Assembly: GCA_007135995.1 (NCBI GenBank)
Contig: SLHU01000030.1
Coordinates: forward strand, 1 to 5,572
Source: Clostridiales bacterium
GTDB lineage: Bacteria; Bacillota; Clostridia; Saccharofermentanales; UBA5734
Length of the DNA stretch: 5,572 nucleotides
Direction of reading: 5' to 3'
Shown here: positions 1-5,571 of the stretch, one piece after another
Layout: each line of letters starts with the position of its first letter
Numbering within the stretch: the first letter of the stretch is position 1
Notes under the pieces: model-generated
Databases searched by the model: none
Told to the model about the DNA's origin: nothing
Seen by the model: the letters and a program-made list of their open reading frames with translations, nothing else
Program-made: the position numbers and the translations under genes

Positions 1-2
1 AG

Positions 3-266
3 AAGAAGAAAAAAACAAAGTTTATTGATGACGGCCGCACAATCGCCAATATGGATGTTGATGGAATGCCCTGGCATTTAAAGCGGCAGCGCCGGCAAAA
101 AAGGCGAAAAGCACAGCCATCGGAATGGGATCTGCTGGATTTGTCGCGAAAAGAACGATTTGCCATGATCTGGGGCGGTGTTCTGGCCATTCTGCCCTGG
201 GTGCTTCTTTATGCGGTGCTTTTTTTTCTGGCGGCCCTTTTTCTTGATTTGTTCTGGCTGCGCTAG
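3..266 (+). CDS. Small basic protein with C-terminal hydrophobic segment, 5'-partial
   Basis: The frame is open from the first complete codon at 3 to the TAG at 264-266, giving 87 residues, and the true start is outside the window. An internal ATG at 51 exists, but the residues before it (FIDDGRTIANM) read straight into DVDGMPW. This block looks like the conserved N-terminal part of a small Bacillota protein, so I treat 51 as an internal methionine. After it comes a very basic stretch (about 10 Arg/Lys within KRQRRQKRRK), a short polar linker with SRKERF, then a strongly hydrophobic segment of about 28 residues (roughly residues 58-85) ending in LFWLR. By the positive-inside rule the basic part should be cytoplasmic and the tail membrane-inserted, perhaps as a hairpin. 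I do not recognise a named family and assign no function. The stop codon lies inside a 12-bp tandem repeat. Confidence 0.72.
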   Translation, partial: KKKKTKFIDDGRTIANMDVDGMPWHLKRQRRQKRRKAQPSEWDLLDLSRKERFAMIWGGVLAILPWVLLYAVLFFLAALFLDLFWLR

Positions 267-285
267 TGTTATCGCTAGTGTTACC
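262..285 (+). repeat. 12-bp tandem duplication over a stop codon
   Basis: Two adjacent copies, GCTAGTGTTATC (262-273) and GCTAGTGTTACC (274-285), match at 11 of 12 positions. The first copy contains the TAG stop of the upstream small gene. Because the unit is a multiple of three, the second copy repeats TAG in the same frame at 276-278. Confidence 0.85.
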
Positions 286-337
286 AGCGTCAATTGTGCG
301 ATAGTGTGTTTTCACGAGTGTTATCAGTGTCAATTAT
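277..337 (+). repeat. Imperfect direct repeat, 40-bp period
   Basis: The 21-base segments 277-297 and 317-337 match at 18 of 21 positions. All three differences are transitions, and the copies start exactly 40 bases apart. Both contain the core AGTGTTAYCAGYGTCAATT. The AGTGTTA word also occurs at 265-271, so it is present three times within 60 bases. No clear inverted symmetry was found, and the function is unknown. Confidence 0.75.
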
Positions 338-434
338 CTGACAGGGGCCTCCTGAGCTCTTACAGGCGGCCATCCTGTGCAATGTGATGATCTGTCAGCT
401 TTATCCCATGGCTTATGCCGCCGTCATTTTTCAT

Positions 435-451
435 TGATCAAAGACTGATCA
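435..451 (+). promoter_or_regulatory. Repeated palindrome TGATCA, 11-bp spacing
   Basis: The self-complementary hexamer TGATCA occurs at 435-440 and again at 446-451, separated by AAGAC. The two copies can pair as a short hairpin in RNA. As DNA they are two identical sites 11 bp apart, about one helical turn, which is a spacing often seen in operators. A regulatory role for the downstream FAD gene is inferred only. Confidence 0.35.
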
Positions 452-485
452 GACCTTCGTGTGCAGACAATGCAGGACGGAGGTC
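452..485 (+). promoter_or_regulatory. Stem-loop upstream of FAD gene
   Basis: GACCTTCGT (452-460) pairs with ACGGAGGTC (477-485) over nine positions with one G-U wobble. Inside that stem, TGCA (462-465) pairs with TGCA (471-474) around the loop GACAA. Only TTATT follows, so it is a weak candidate for an intrinsic terminator of upstream transcription. It could equally be an operator or a leader structure. It lies about 40 bases upstream of the TATAAT box, so it would not be part of an RNA started from that promoter. Confidence 0.45.
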
Positions 486-523
486 TTATTGATTGTGCCC
501 GCATGTTGTTGTAGTATGCAAAG

Positions 524-529
524 TATAAT
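524..529 (+). promoter_or_regulatory. Candidate -10 box (TATAAT) for FAD gene
   Basis: A perfect TATAAT lies 39 bases before the GTG at 569. With 16-18 bp spacing, no good TTGACA-like element is present (the 17-bp position reads GCATGT), and there is no TG extension. The promoter is therefore weak or activator-dependent, or the hexamer is a chance match. Confidence 0.35.
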
Positions 530-568
530 TACCGGACAGAAGATCTTGCCAGCAGACTGAATGAATGT

Positions 569-2002
569 GTGGGGTATAAGAAATTGGAAATTAAAGGACT
601 GACTTTAAATGCAAAAGAACTGCCGATACTGGCTGATGTTGATGTTTTGATTGCCGGCGGCGGCACCGCAGGGGCTGTGGCCGGCATCGCAGCTGCCAGA
701 GAAGGTGCACGTGCGCTTGTGGTCGAGCGGTACGGAGCGCTTGGCGGCTCGGGCTCTCTTGCTCAGGTATCGCCGCTGATGTCGCTTAAAATACCGGATA
801 AACCTGAGCCTTGTTCAATCAACGGGCTGATTAAACGGCAGATGATGAAAGAGGGCCTTGCAGCAGTGGATCAAAATGGACAGGACGGATGGTTTAATTC
901 TGCTATGCTCCCGTTTATACTCGACGATCTGATAACGTCTTATGGCTGTGATGTGCTTTATGATACAACCGTGATTGGTGCTGCCATGCAGGACAATGAA
1001 TTACAAGGTTTAGTGGTCCAGACCCGCGGCGGCGGGAAAGGGCTGATTCGATCACGTTGTGTCATAGATGCGACAGGAGACGCACTGGCTGCGAAGCTGG
1101 CAGGCGCGAACTGTTTTGAGGGGCGCGAGTCTGATGGTGCCAATCAGTCCGTCTCACTTCGCTTCACATTGGGCGGTATTGATCTGGCGCAGCTCCAGTC
1201 TTTCCTTTCCGATATCGGTCAGTCATGGGGCCTGGGGCTGCCGCTGCTTGAAACGGCGTCTATCTGGGGACAGTCTGACACATATCCGCTGGAACGCGTT
1301 TTTCGTCAGGGTATGAAAAACGGTCTGCTTCATTATGAAGACGGCAAGTTTTTCCAGGCTTTTACAATTCCCGGCATGGGTGCGGCCATGACCTTTAACT
1401 GTCCGGAAATCCCGGACATGAAGCAGGCACTGGATCCGTTTAAAACAAGCCGCGCATATGTTACGGGGCGGAAAATGACTGTCAGGCTGCATCGTTTTTT
1501 GAAACTGATGGTACCGGGTTTCGAGAACAGTTATTTTTTATCCAGCGGTCCTATGCTGGGCGTACGGGAATCAAGACGTGTTGATGCCGTCTTCAATTTA
1601 TCGGTACAAGACTATCTTCAGTGCCGGAAATATGATGATGGCATCGCGCAGACTGCCTATCCGATTGATATTCATGGTGAAGAGGGTGTGGATTATCAGG
1701 AAGAAGACATTCCGAAAGGTGACTTTTTCGAAATACCGTTTCGATGTCTGATACCAGCAGGTACCGGTCGGCTTCTGGTTGCCGGCCGCTGTATCGGCGC
1801 GTCGTTTGCCGCACAGTCAGCTGCACGTATTCAGCCGGTCTGCCGGGCAACGGGTGAAGCTGCCGGCATTGGCGCGGCCTGGCTGGCGAGAAAATACAAG
1901 CCTTCAGATGATGGAAAACGGTCTGCGACAGCTGAGCTTATTAAAGGATCTGATATCAGAGCACGAATGATTGCTCATGGAGGCATTTTTCTGAAACGCT
2001 GA
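569..2002 (+). CDS. FAD-dependent oxidoreductase (FAD_oxidored, PF12831-like)
   Basis: This is a predicted soluble flavoprotein of 477 residues. The N-terminal Rossmann dinucleotide site is clear: strand VDVLIAGGGTAGAVAG at about 24-39, followed by helix AAAREGA and strand ALVVER, where E53 should bind the FAD ribose. Further signatures are VIDATGDA (165-172), GVRESRR (331-337) and a C-terminal FAD-binding block at 401-440 containing VAGRCIGAS and ATGEAAGIGAA. This order matches the family in length and layout. No signal peptide is seen. The substrate cannot be told from sequence. The start is uncertain: GTG 569 is the longest choice (the first upstream in-frame stop is TAG at 512) but has no good ribosome binding site. 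TTG 584 would have GGGG (571-574) at 9-base spacing. The gene lies 173 bases before murQ, with a promoter between them, so it is probably a separate transcript. A link to amino-sugar metabolism is only suggested by position. Confidence 0.9.
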   Translation: MGYKKLEIKGLTLNAKELPILADVDVLIAGGGTAGAVAGIAAAREGARALVVERYGALGGSGSLAQVSPLMSLKIPDKPEPCSINGLIKRQMMKEGLAAVDQNGQDGWFNSAMLPFILDDLITSYGCDVLYDTTVIGAAMQDNELQGLVVQTRGGGKGLIRSRCVIDATGDALAAKLAGANCFEGRESDGANQSVSLRFTLGGIDLAQLQSFLSDIGQSWGLGLPLLETASIWGQSDTYPLERVFRQGMKNGLLHYEDGKFFQAFTIPGMGAAMTFNCPEIPDMKQALDPFKTSRAYVTGRKMTVRLHRFLKLMVPGFENSYFLSSGPMLGVRESRRVDAVFNLSVQDYLQCRKYDDGIAQTAYPIDIHGEEGVDYQEEDIPKGDFFEIPFRCLIPAGTGRLLVAGRCIGASFAAQSAARIQPVCRATGEAAGIGAAWLARKYKPSDDGKRSATAELIKGSDIRARMIAHGGIFLKR

Positions 2003-2030
2003 ACCCTGTAAAACGGGTCATCAGGACAGC

Positions 2031-2059
2031 TGGTCAATTGTTAGTCAACTTGTTATAAT
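2031..2059 (+). promoter_or_regulatory. Extended -10 promoter for murQ operon
   Basis: TATAAT (2054-2059) is preceded by TG at 2051-2052, forming an extended -10 (TGTTATAAT). At exactly 17 bp upstream lies TGGTCA (2031-2036), which matches TTGACA at 4 of 6 positions. This is a good housekeeping-sigma promoter. Transcription would start near 2066, leaving an untranslated leader of about 110 bases before murQ. The spacer carries a near-tandem repeat that could serve as an operator. Confidence 0.65.
2033..2055 (+). repeat. Near-tandem repeat in the promoter spacer
   Basis: GTCAATTGTTA (2033-2043) is followed at once by GTCAACTTGTTA (2044-2055). The two differ by a single inserted base. The copies are spaced by about one helical turn and fill the space from the -35 to the -10, so they are well placed for a repressor. 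An amino-sugar regulator such as a MurR/RpiR-type protein is conceivable, but no regulator gene is in the window. Confidence 0.6.
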
Positions 2060-2175
2060 AAGTTAGCGCTTCATGAATGACGTTTTCTGCATACACTGCA
2101 TGTCCCGCTTATGCCGTCCTGTGTTGAAGAGGCTGCGGCCGGAACTGACCGATCTGAAACCTGGAGGAAAGACTC

Positions 2176-3087
2176 ATGGATAATCACGCTTTTGAGCTGT
2201 TGACAGAACAGGCCAATGAAGGCACGCGCCAGATTGACAGGCTTTCAACCGTACATATGCTGAACATGATCAATGATGAAGATCAGAAAGTCGCGCCGGC
2301 TGTCGCGAAGGAAATTCCGGCAATTGCCAGCGCGGTAGACGGCATCGCAGCGAGAATGAAACAGGGAGGCCGCCTGATTTATTGCGGTGCCGGTACATCC
2401 GGCAGACTAGGTGTTCTGGACGCTTCTGAGTGTCCGCCCACATATGGCACATCACCGGATCAGGTGATTGGCGTGATTGCCGGGGGATTTAATGCGCTGG
2501 TGAGCGCGGCAGAAGGTGCTGAAGATGATCAAGCGCTGGCCAGACAGGATTTGGCACAGCTTGCCTTAACAGATAAAGACACACTGCTGGGTATCGCGGC
2601 AAGTGGCCGGACGCCCTATGTTTTGAGTGCTATGGAAGCGGCCAGGGAAAAAGGGTGTCTGGTGGTCGCATTTTCATGCAATCCCGGCTCGGCTATGGCC
2701 AAAGAGGCAGATATCGCGATCACACCGGCCGTCGGACCGGAGGTGATTGCAGGATCCACGCGTATGAAAGCAGGCACAGCCACGAAACTTGTTTTGAACA
2801 TGATTTCGACGGCGGTCATGATAAGGCTTGGCAAGGTTTACGGGAACCTGATGATTGACGTAAAGGCAACAAATGAGAAACTGAAGATCAGAGCCAGGAA
2901 GATTGTCATGCAGGCTGCCGGTGTCACAGAAGAAACCGCAGATAACATGCTTCATGAAACAGATTTCGATGTCAGATTATCTGTTTTCGCGCTTCTTTCC
3001 GGCTGCGGACCAGATCAGGCCAAAGAAAAGCTCGAAGCCGCGGGCAACCTGATCCATCTGGCCCTGGATGATATCAATCAGGAATAG
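2176..3087 (+). CDS. murQ: N-acetylmuramic acid 6-phosphate etherase MurQ
   Basis: MurQ cleaves the D-lactyl ether of MurNAc-6-phosphate to give GlcNAc-6-phosphate and D-lactate, a cytoplasmic step in cell-wall sugar salvage. The 303-residue product has the full family length and a SIS (sugar isomerase) fold. Visible marks are LIYCGAGTSGRLGVLDASECPPT at 68-89, where GAGTSGR is the sugar-phosphate loop and E85 in SECPPT corresponds to the catalytic Glu83 of E. coli MurQ. E116 in EGAED corresponds to Glu114. Also present are ASGRTPYV (142-149) and the family segment AGSTRMKAGTATKLVLNM (192-209). The ATG at 2176 has a strong GGAGGA (2163-2168) 7 bases upstream. The kinase gene follows after 79 bases, probably on the same transcript. 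The C-terminal residues INQE and the TAG stop fall within the first copy of a 16-bp triplicated repeat. Both catalytic residues are intact and no frameshift is seen. Confidence 0.97.
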   Translation: MDNHAFELLTEQANEGTRQIDRLSTVHMLNMINDEDQKVAPAVAKEIPAIASAVDGIAARMKQGGRLIYCGAGTSGRLGVLDASECPPTYGTSPDQVIGVIAGGFNALVSAAEGAEDDQALARQDLAQLALTDKDTLLGIAASGRTPYVLSAMEAAREKGCLVVAFSCNPGSAMAKEADIAITPAVGPEVIAGSTRMKAGTATKLVLNMISTAVMIRLGKVYGNLMIDVKATNEKLKIRARKIVMQAAGVTEETADNMLHETDFDVRLSVFALLSGCGPDQAKEKLEAAGNLIHLALDDINQE

Positions 3088-3120
3088 TATCAGTCAGGAG
3101 TAGTATCAGTCAGGATTGGC
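3073..3120 (+). repeat. 16-bp tandem repeat, three copies, over murQ stop
   Basis: The units are ATCAATCAGGAATAGT (3073-3088), ATCAGTCAGGAGTAGT (3089-3104) and ATCAGTCAGGATTGGC (3105-3120). Units 1 and 2 differ at two positions, and units 2 and 3 share their first 11 bases. The murQ TAG (3085-3087) sits at the end of unit 1, and TAG recurs at 3101-3103 in another frame. Each unit contains TCAGGA, a weak ribosome-binding-like word, but no start codon is suitably placed after it. Confidence 0.85.
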
Positions 3121-3160
3121 GAGAAAAAATAACGGTGACATTTGTTAATCAGCAAGATGC

Positions 3161-3165
3161 AGGTG
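3161..3165 (+). promoter_or_regulatory. Weak ribosome binding site for the sugar kinase
   Basis: AGGTG lies directly before tandem start codons ATG ATG (3167 and 3170). It is too close to the first ATG (1 base) and has a short 4-base spacing to the second, which favours 3170 as the start. Initiation may be inefficient compared with murQ and the GNAT gene, whose sites are much stronger. Confidence 0.5.
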
Positions 3166-3169
3166 AATG

Positions 3170-4063
3170 ATGGCGTATATTATTGGAATCGACGCTGGCG
3201 GCACATCTACAAAAGCAGTCGCGTACACAACGGCCGGGCATGAGCTGGGCCGTTTCAAAGCAGGCAGCGCGAACCCCGCCGCGGCCGGCCTGCAGCAGGC
3301 AGCACATAATCTGGAACGGGTAATCGCGTTATGCAGGGAACAGTGGGGAGAGGAAGTTGATTATATCCTGATTGGCGCTGCCGGTGTTGAAACAGGCCAG
3401 CTGAAACCACAGCTGCTCAGCATGATGCGTGAACTAAACCCGAAAATCACAGTTGATCTGATCAGTGACGCGCTCCTGGTTCTGGAAGCGAGACTGGAGG
3501 ACCGGGATGGGATTGCCCTGATTGCCGGTACCGGATCGGTTGCCTGGGGTAAGCAAGGACGCCGGACACACAGAGTCGGCGGCTGGGGACACCTGATCGG
3601 CGATCTTGGCAGCGGTTACGCGATTGCGATGCAGGCCATTCGTGAAATGGCCGCGTGCATCGATAGCGGACAGCCCGTGAACCCGTTGGGTGAACAGATT
3701 ATGAAGCATCTTCAGATAAACAGCTGGCGGGGTATTGTCGATTTTGTCTATCAATCCGATAAAGCAGGCATCGCCTCGCTTTTGCCCATGCTGGAACAAG
3801 CTGCCGTTGAACAAGATCAGACAGCGGTTGCTTTGTTCAATGAGGCTGTCACGCATCTGTGTCAAATGACCTGTCTGTGCGCCAACGTACTGCAGATCAG
3901 CAGGCCGCATGTCGCAGCCAGCGGCAGTGTGCTGCAGCGCATTCCAATCGTACAGGAACAATTCAGCAGGCAGATGGAGCAGCAGATGCCGGGTTCGGTC
4001 ATTGATTACCAGCCAGTTGATGCGAATCGTGCTGCTTTATACCGCTACAGGAAGATGCAGTAA
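3170..4063 (+). CDS. BadF/BadG-type amino-sugar kinase (GlcNAc/MurNAc kinase-like)
   Basis: This is a predicted ATP-dependent cytoplasmic sugar kinase of the BadF/BadG/BcrA/BcrD ATPase family (ASKHA fold), 297 residues from ATG 3170 (298 from ATG 3167). Numbered from 3167, the visible motifs are phosphate-1 IGIDAGGTSTKAVAY (6-20), LIAGTGSVAWG (118-128) as phosphate-2, GGWGHLIGDLGSGYAIA (138-154), a motif typical of GlcNAc kinases in this family, and ASGSVLQ (251-257) as the adenosine motif. Length and motif order are complete. Known relatives phosphorylate GlcNAc. The MurK enzyme of Clostridium acetobutylicum, also of this family, phosphorylates both MurNAc and GlcNAc at O-6. Placement directly after murQ makes a MurNAc/GlcNAc kinase the best guess, because it would supply the MurNAc-6-P that MurQ consumes when uptake does not involve phosphorylation. 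Substrate preference cannot be read from the motifs, so I do not assign murK as the symbol. The stop codon is within a 21-bp tandem duplication. Confidence 0.9.
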   Translation: MAYIIGIDAGGTSTKAVAYTTAGHELGRFKAGSANPAAAGLQQAAHNLERVIALCREQWGEEVDYILIGAAGVETGQLKPQLLSMMRELNPKITVDLISDALLVLEARLEDRDGIALIAGTGSVAWGKQGRRTHRVGGWGHLIGDLGSGYAIAMQAIREMAACIDSGQPVNPLGEQIMKHLQINSWRGIVDFVYQSDKAGIASLLPMLEQAAVEQDQTAVALFNEAVTHLCQMTCLCANVLQISRPHVAASGSVLQRIPIVQEQFSRQMEQQMPGSVIDYQPVDANRAALYRYRKMQ

Positions 4064-4092
4064 AGATAAAAGCAGATGCAGTAAAGTTAAAA
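4051..4092 (+). repeat. 21-bp tandem duplication over kinase stop codon
   Basis: The adjacent units 4051-4071 and 4072-4092 match at 19 of 21 positions and share the core AGATGCAGTAAAG (4053-4065 and 4074-4086). The kinase TAA (4061-4063) is in the first copy. Because 21 is a multiple of three, the second copy repeats TAA in the same frame at 4082-4084. Confidence 0.88.
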
Positions 4093-4133
4093 CATTAGCG
4101 GCCGTTCTTATCTTCACACAGGAGGTTAGTCAT

Positions 4134-4646
4134 ATGGATCATGCAGAACAAAACAGGTGTTGGCAGCCACAGCCACTTGAAAGTCGGCTGCATTCTGATG
4201 TCATAGCGCTCTGGAATGCTTGCTGCGGCCCCGGAAAGCTTGTGTACCGGCAACTGGACGAGGCTGCTTTCAAAAAGCTTTTTATCGAAGCTGAGCCCGG
4301 TGTTCACATCATCAGTAAGGTTATCCTGGCTGACGAAACCGTTGTTGGATTTGCCAGCGGAACCTTTCGAGACGGTGCTGAACAAGGTTACATAACCATC
4401 CTTCTGGTTGCTGAAAACTGGCGCCGCAAAGGCATTGGACAAACCTTGCTGTCAGCGCTTGAGCACGATATGAAGGATGCGGCGAAAGGCAGCATCAACC
4501 GGTTTGAGGTGATGTTTTTTAATCCTGTCACACTCAGCTGGATTGTTCCGGGAACAGAAAACGACGACCATCCGAACGCGCCGGGCGTGGATGTCAGCTG
4601 CGACGGCTATTTATTTCTCAAAAATCAGGCGTTTTACCAGAAATGA
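4134..4646 (+). CDS. GNAT-family N-acetyltransferase, probably 3'-truncated at junction
   Basis: This is a predicted cytoplasmic acyl-CoA-dependent acetyltransferase with 170 residues visible. The acetyl-CoA pyrophosphate loop is clear: YITILLVAENWRRKGIGQTL (86-105), with the R-x-x-G-x-G pattern at RRKGIG (97-102), followed by helix LLSALEHDM. The acceptor substrate is unknown. The ATG at 4134 is preceded by a strong AGGAGG (4120-4125) at 8-base spacing, which rules out the longer frame opening at 3909 inside the kinase gene. It lies 70 bases after the kinase, so it is probably in the same operon. The last part (NPVTLSWIVPG, then GVDVSCDGYLFLKNQAFYQK) looks like the linker and start of a further segment found in longer two-part GNAT proteins of Bacillota. 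The TGA at 4644-4646 falls right at the composition break, so the natural C-terminus is probably missing and the last residues may be foreign. Confidence 0.83.
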   Translation: MDHAEQNRCWQPQPLESRLHSDVIALWNACCGPGKLVYRQLDEAAFKKLFIEAEPGVHIISKVILADETVVGFASGTFRDGAEQGYITILLVAENWRRKGIGQTLLSALEHDMKDAAKGSINRFEVMFFNPVTLSWIVPGTENDDHPNAPGVDVSCDGYLFLKNQAFYQK

Positions 4647-4660
4647 AAAAGGATATTGGC
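4630..4660. other. Composition break, probable chimeric junction
   Basis: GC content drops sharply here: the 60-base sample 4561-4620 has 35 G/C and 4681-4740 has 17. The Bacillota-style GNAT frame ends at 4646, and a different AT-rich frame is already in mid-protein by 4645, with no promoter, ribosome binding site or start codon of its own. No IS end, inverted repeat or att-like duplication is seen at the break. The exact point cannot be fixed; the short run GAAAAAGG (4645-4652) could belong to either side. Confidence 0.75.
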
Positions 4661-5571
4661 TGGTACAGTCCTATCCTCTTTATTTCAAAAGGGAAATTCA
4701 GAATGAATTTCTTCAAACCGGTTTTAACAAAGCTGTTTTTGGAAATGATTTTTTAAGTATCTCACCTCAAAAAGAAGAAGGGTATGAGGAGATTATCAAT
4801 GAAAGGGGAGAATATCTTTTCTCAGTTGCCTTTGAGGAAGGTTATGAACCTGTGGAGCAGACCAATAATATCACTTTATTGGTTTTTTTCTTTTCTCTTT
4901 TATCCCTCGTTCTTATTTTGGGTTATGAATTCATAAAAACACTTTGGATAAAAGGGCAGGGCCTTGCTGCCGTTTTCTACACAGCTGCTATTTTAGTTGC
5001 CATTCGTTCCTTGATGTTGTTTTTCGGTTTTCCTCAGGATTATTTTGATTTTGAACTTTTTGATTCAAGCAGGTATGCATCTTCCTGGTTAAACCCAAGC
5101 TTGGGAGACCTTTTACTTAATGTGCTTTGTTTTGCAGTGCTATTTTCATTGATGCTTGCTTTTATTAGGTTAAAGACATTTGTTAACCTAATTGCCTCTT
5201 TGAAAAACAGCTTCAGCAAATGGTTCTTTTTCATTCTGGTGTATGCGGTAGCATTGATCCTGCTCGTGGTTTTTTATGGACTTTACATCAATATTCTTAG
5301 TAATTCCCAATGGGAATTGAACATCCTAAGTTTACCCTCTTTGGATTACCTGAAAATGATAAGTTTGTTTATCATATTTTTAGGAGCAGCGGGATACACC
5401 CTTTTTTCCATTATGGGACTGAGTTTGGTGTTGGATGATAAAAAAGAGGATAAAGTTTATGCATTGAAAGTTTTGCTCTTATTCTCTTTACCTATTGTTA
5501 TTCTACTTCTGTTTTATAATTGGGTACACCTTTTGGCTTTTATTACCCATATCATTTTTTTGGTGTCTATC
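4645..5571 (+). CDS. Multi-pass membrane protein fragment, possible Bacteroidota sensor kinase N-terminal region
   Basis: There are 309 open codons from the junction to the window end, with no stop. Neither the natural start nor the end is present, so this is a fragment partial at both ends. The first 75 residues are hydrophilic (starting EKGYWLVQSYPLYFKREIQN) and look like an extracytoplasmic region. About seven hydrophobic segments follow at roughly 76-94, 107-123, 154-174, 193-213, 236-259, 272-290 and 294-309, with charged loops such as DDKKEDK (264-270). Codon choice is AT-rich and aromatic residues are frequent, unlike the genes to the left. Large Bacteroidota sensor histidine kinases can have such a periplasmic-plus-multi-helix N-terminal half, and that is my best guess. 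No kinase, HAMP or other cytoplasmic domain is visible in the window, so the function is unproven. An in-frame ATG at 4591 lies in the GNAT gene's DNA and would give an artificial fusion. Confidence 0.7.

Larger units (their letters stand above)
267..568 (+). other. Gene-free region between small gene and FAD gene
   Basis: No convincing gene is seen on either strand in this stretch of about 300 bases. It holds the AGTGTTA direct repeats at its left end, a weak CAGG/CCTG inverted repeat near 341-354, two adjacent hairpin-forming sequences at 435-485, and a TATAAT box at 524-529. I see no classic GC-stem plus T-tract terminator for the upstream gene. No tRNA-like fold or T-box signature (GGGTGGNACCGCG) was found. 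Confidence 0.6.

Noticed and set aside
22..333. Minus-strand open frame of 103 codons over the small gene
   Set aside because: It has low-complexity composition and no ribosome binding site, and it lies opposite the better-supported plus-strand small gene and its repeats.
262..337. CRISPR array
   Set aside because: The repeats are short and degenerate, with unequal spacing (12 and 40 bases), and there are no unique spacers of uniform length.
2003..2020. Terminator after the FAD gene (ACCC...GGGT)
   Set aside because: The stem is only 4 bp and no T-tract follows.
2061..2074. Catabolite-response (cre-like) site around AGCGCT near the murQ promoter
   Set aside because: Compared with TGWAANCGNTNWCA, it misses five positions, including most of the conserved outer bases. 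Other near-matches (1992, 2008) have the central CG shifted by one base.
3434..3961. Minus-strand open frame of 175 codons
   Set aside because: It lies wholly inside the well-supported kinase gene and shows no recognisable motif. It is an antisense shadow of a GC-rich gene.
3909..4646. Longer frame for the GNAT protein starting inside the kinase gene
   Set aside because: Its first 75 codons overlap the kinase coding sequence and do not look like protein. The ATG at 4134 has a strong AGGAGG at correct spacing, and the protein is GNAT-like only after it.
4643..4756. Small frame whose ATG overlaps the GNAT stop (ATGA), 37 codons
   Set aside because: The overlap looks like translational coupling, but there is no ribosome binding site. 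The frame is out of phase with the convincing membrane-protein frame, and it spans the junction.
4591..5571. Membrane-protein gene starting at ATG 4591
   Set aside because: This ATG is in the GNAT gene's DNA in another frame. The first 18 codons are GNAT antiframe sequence, so the start would be an artefact of the join.
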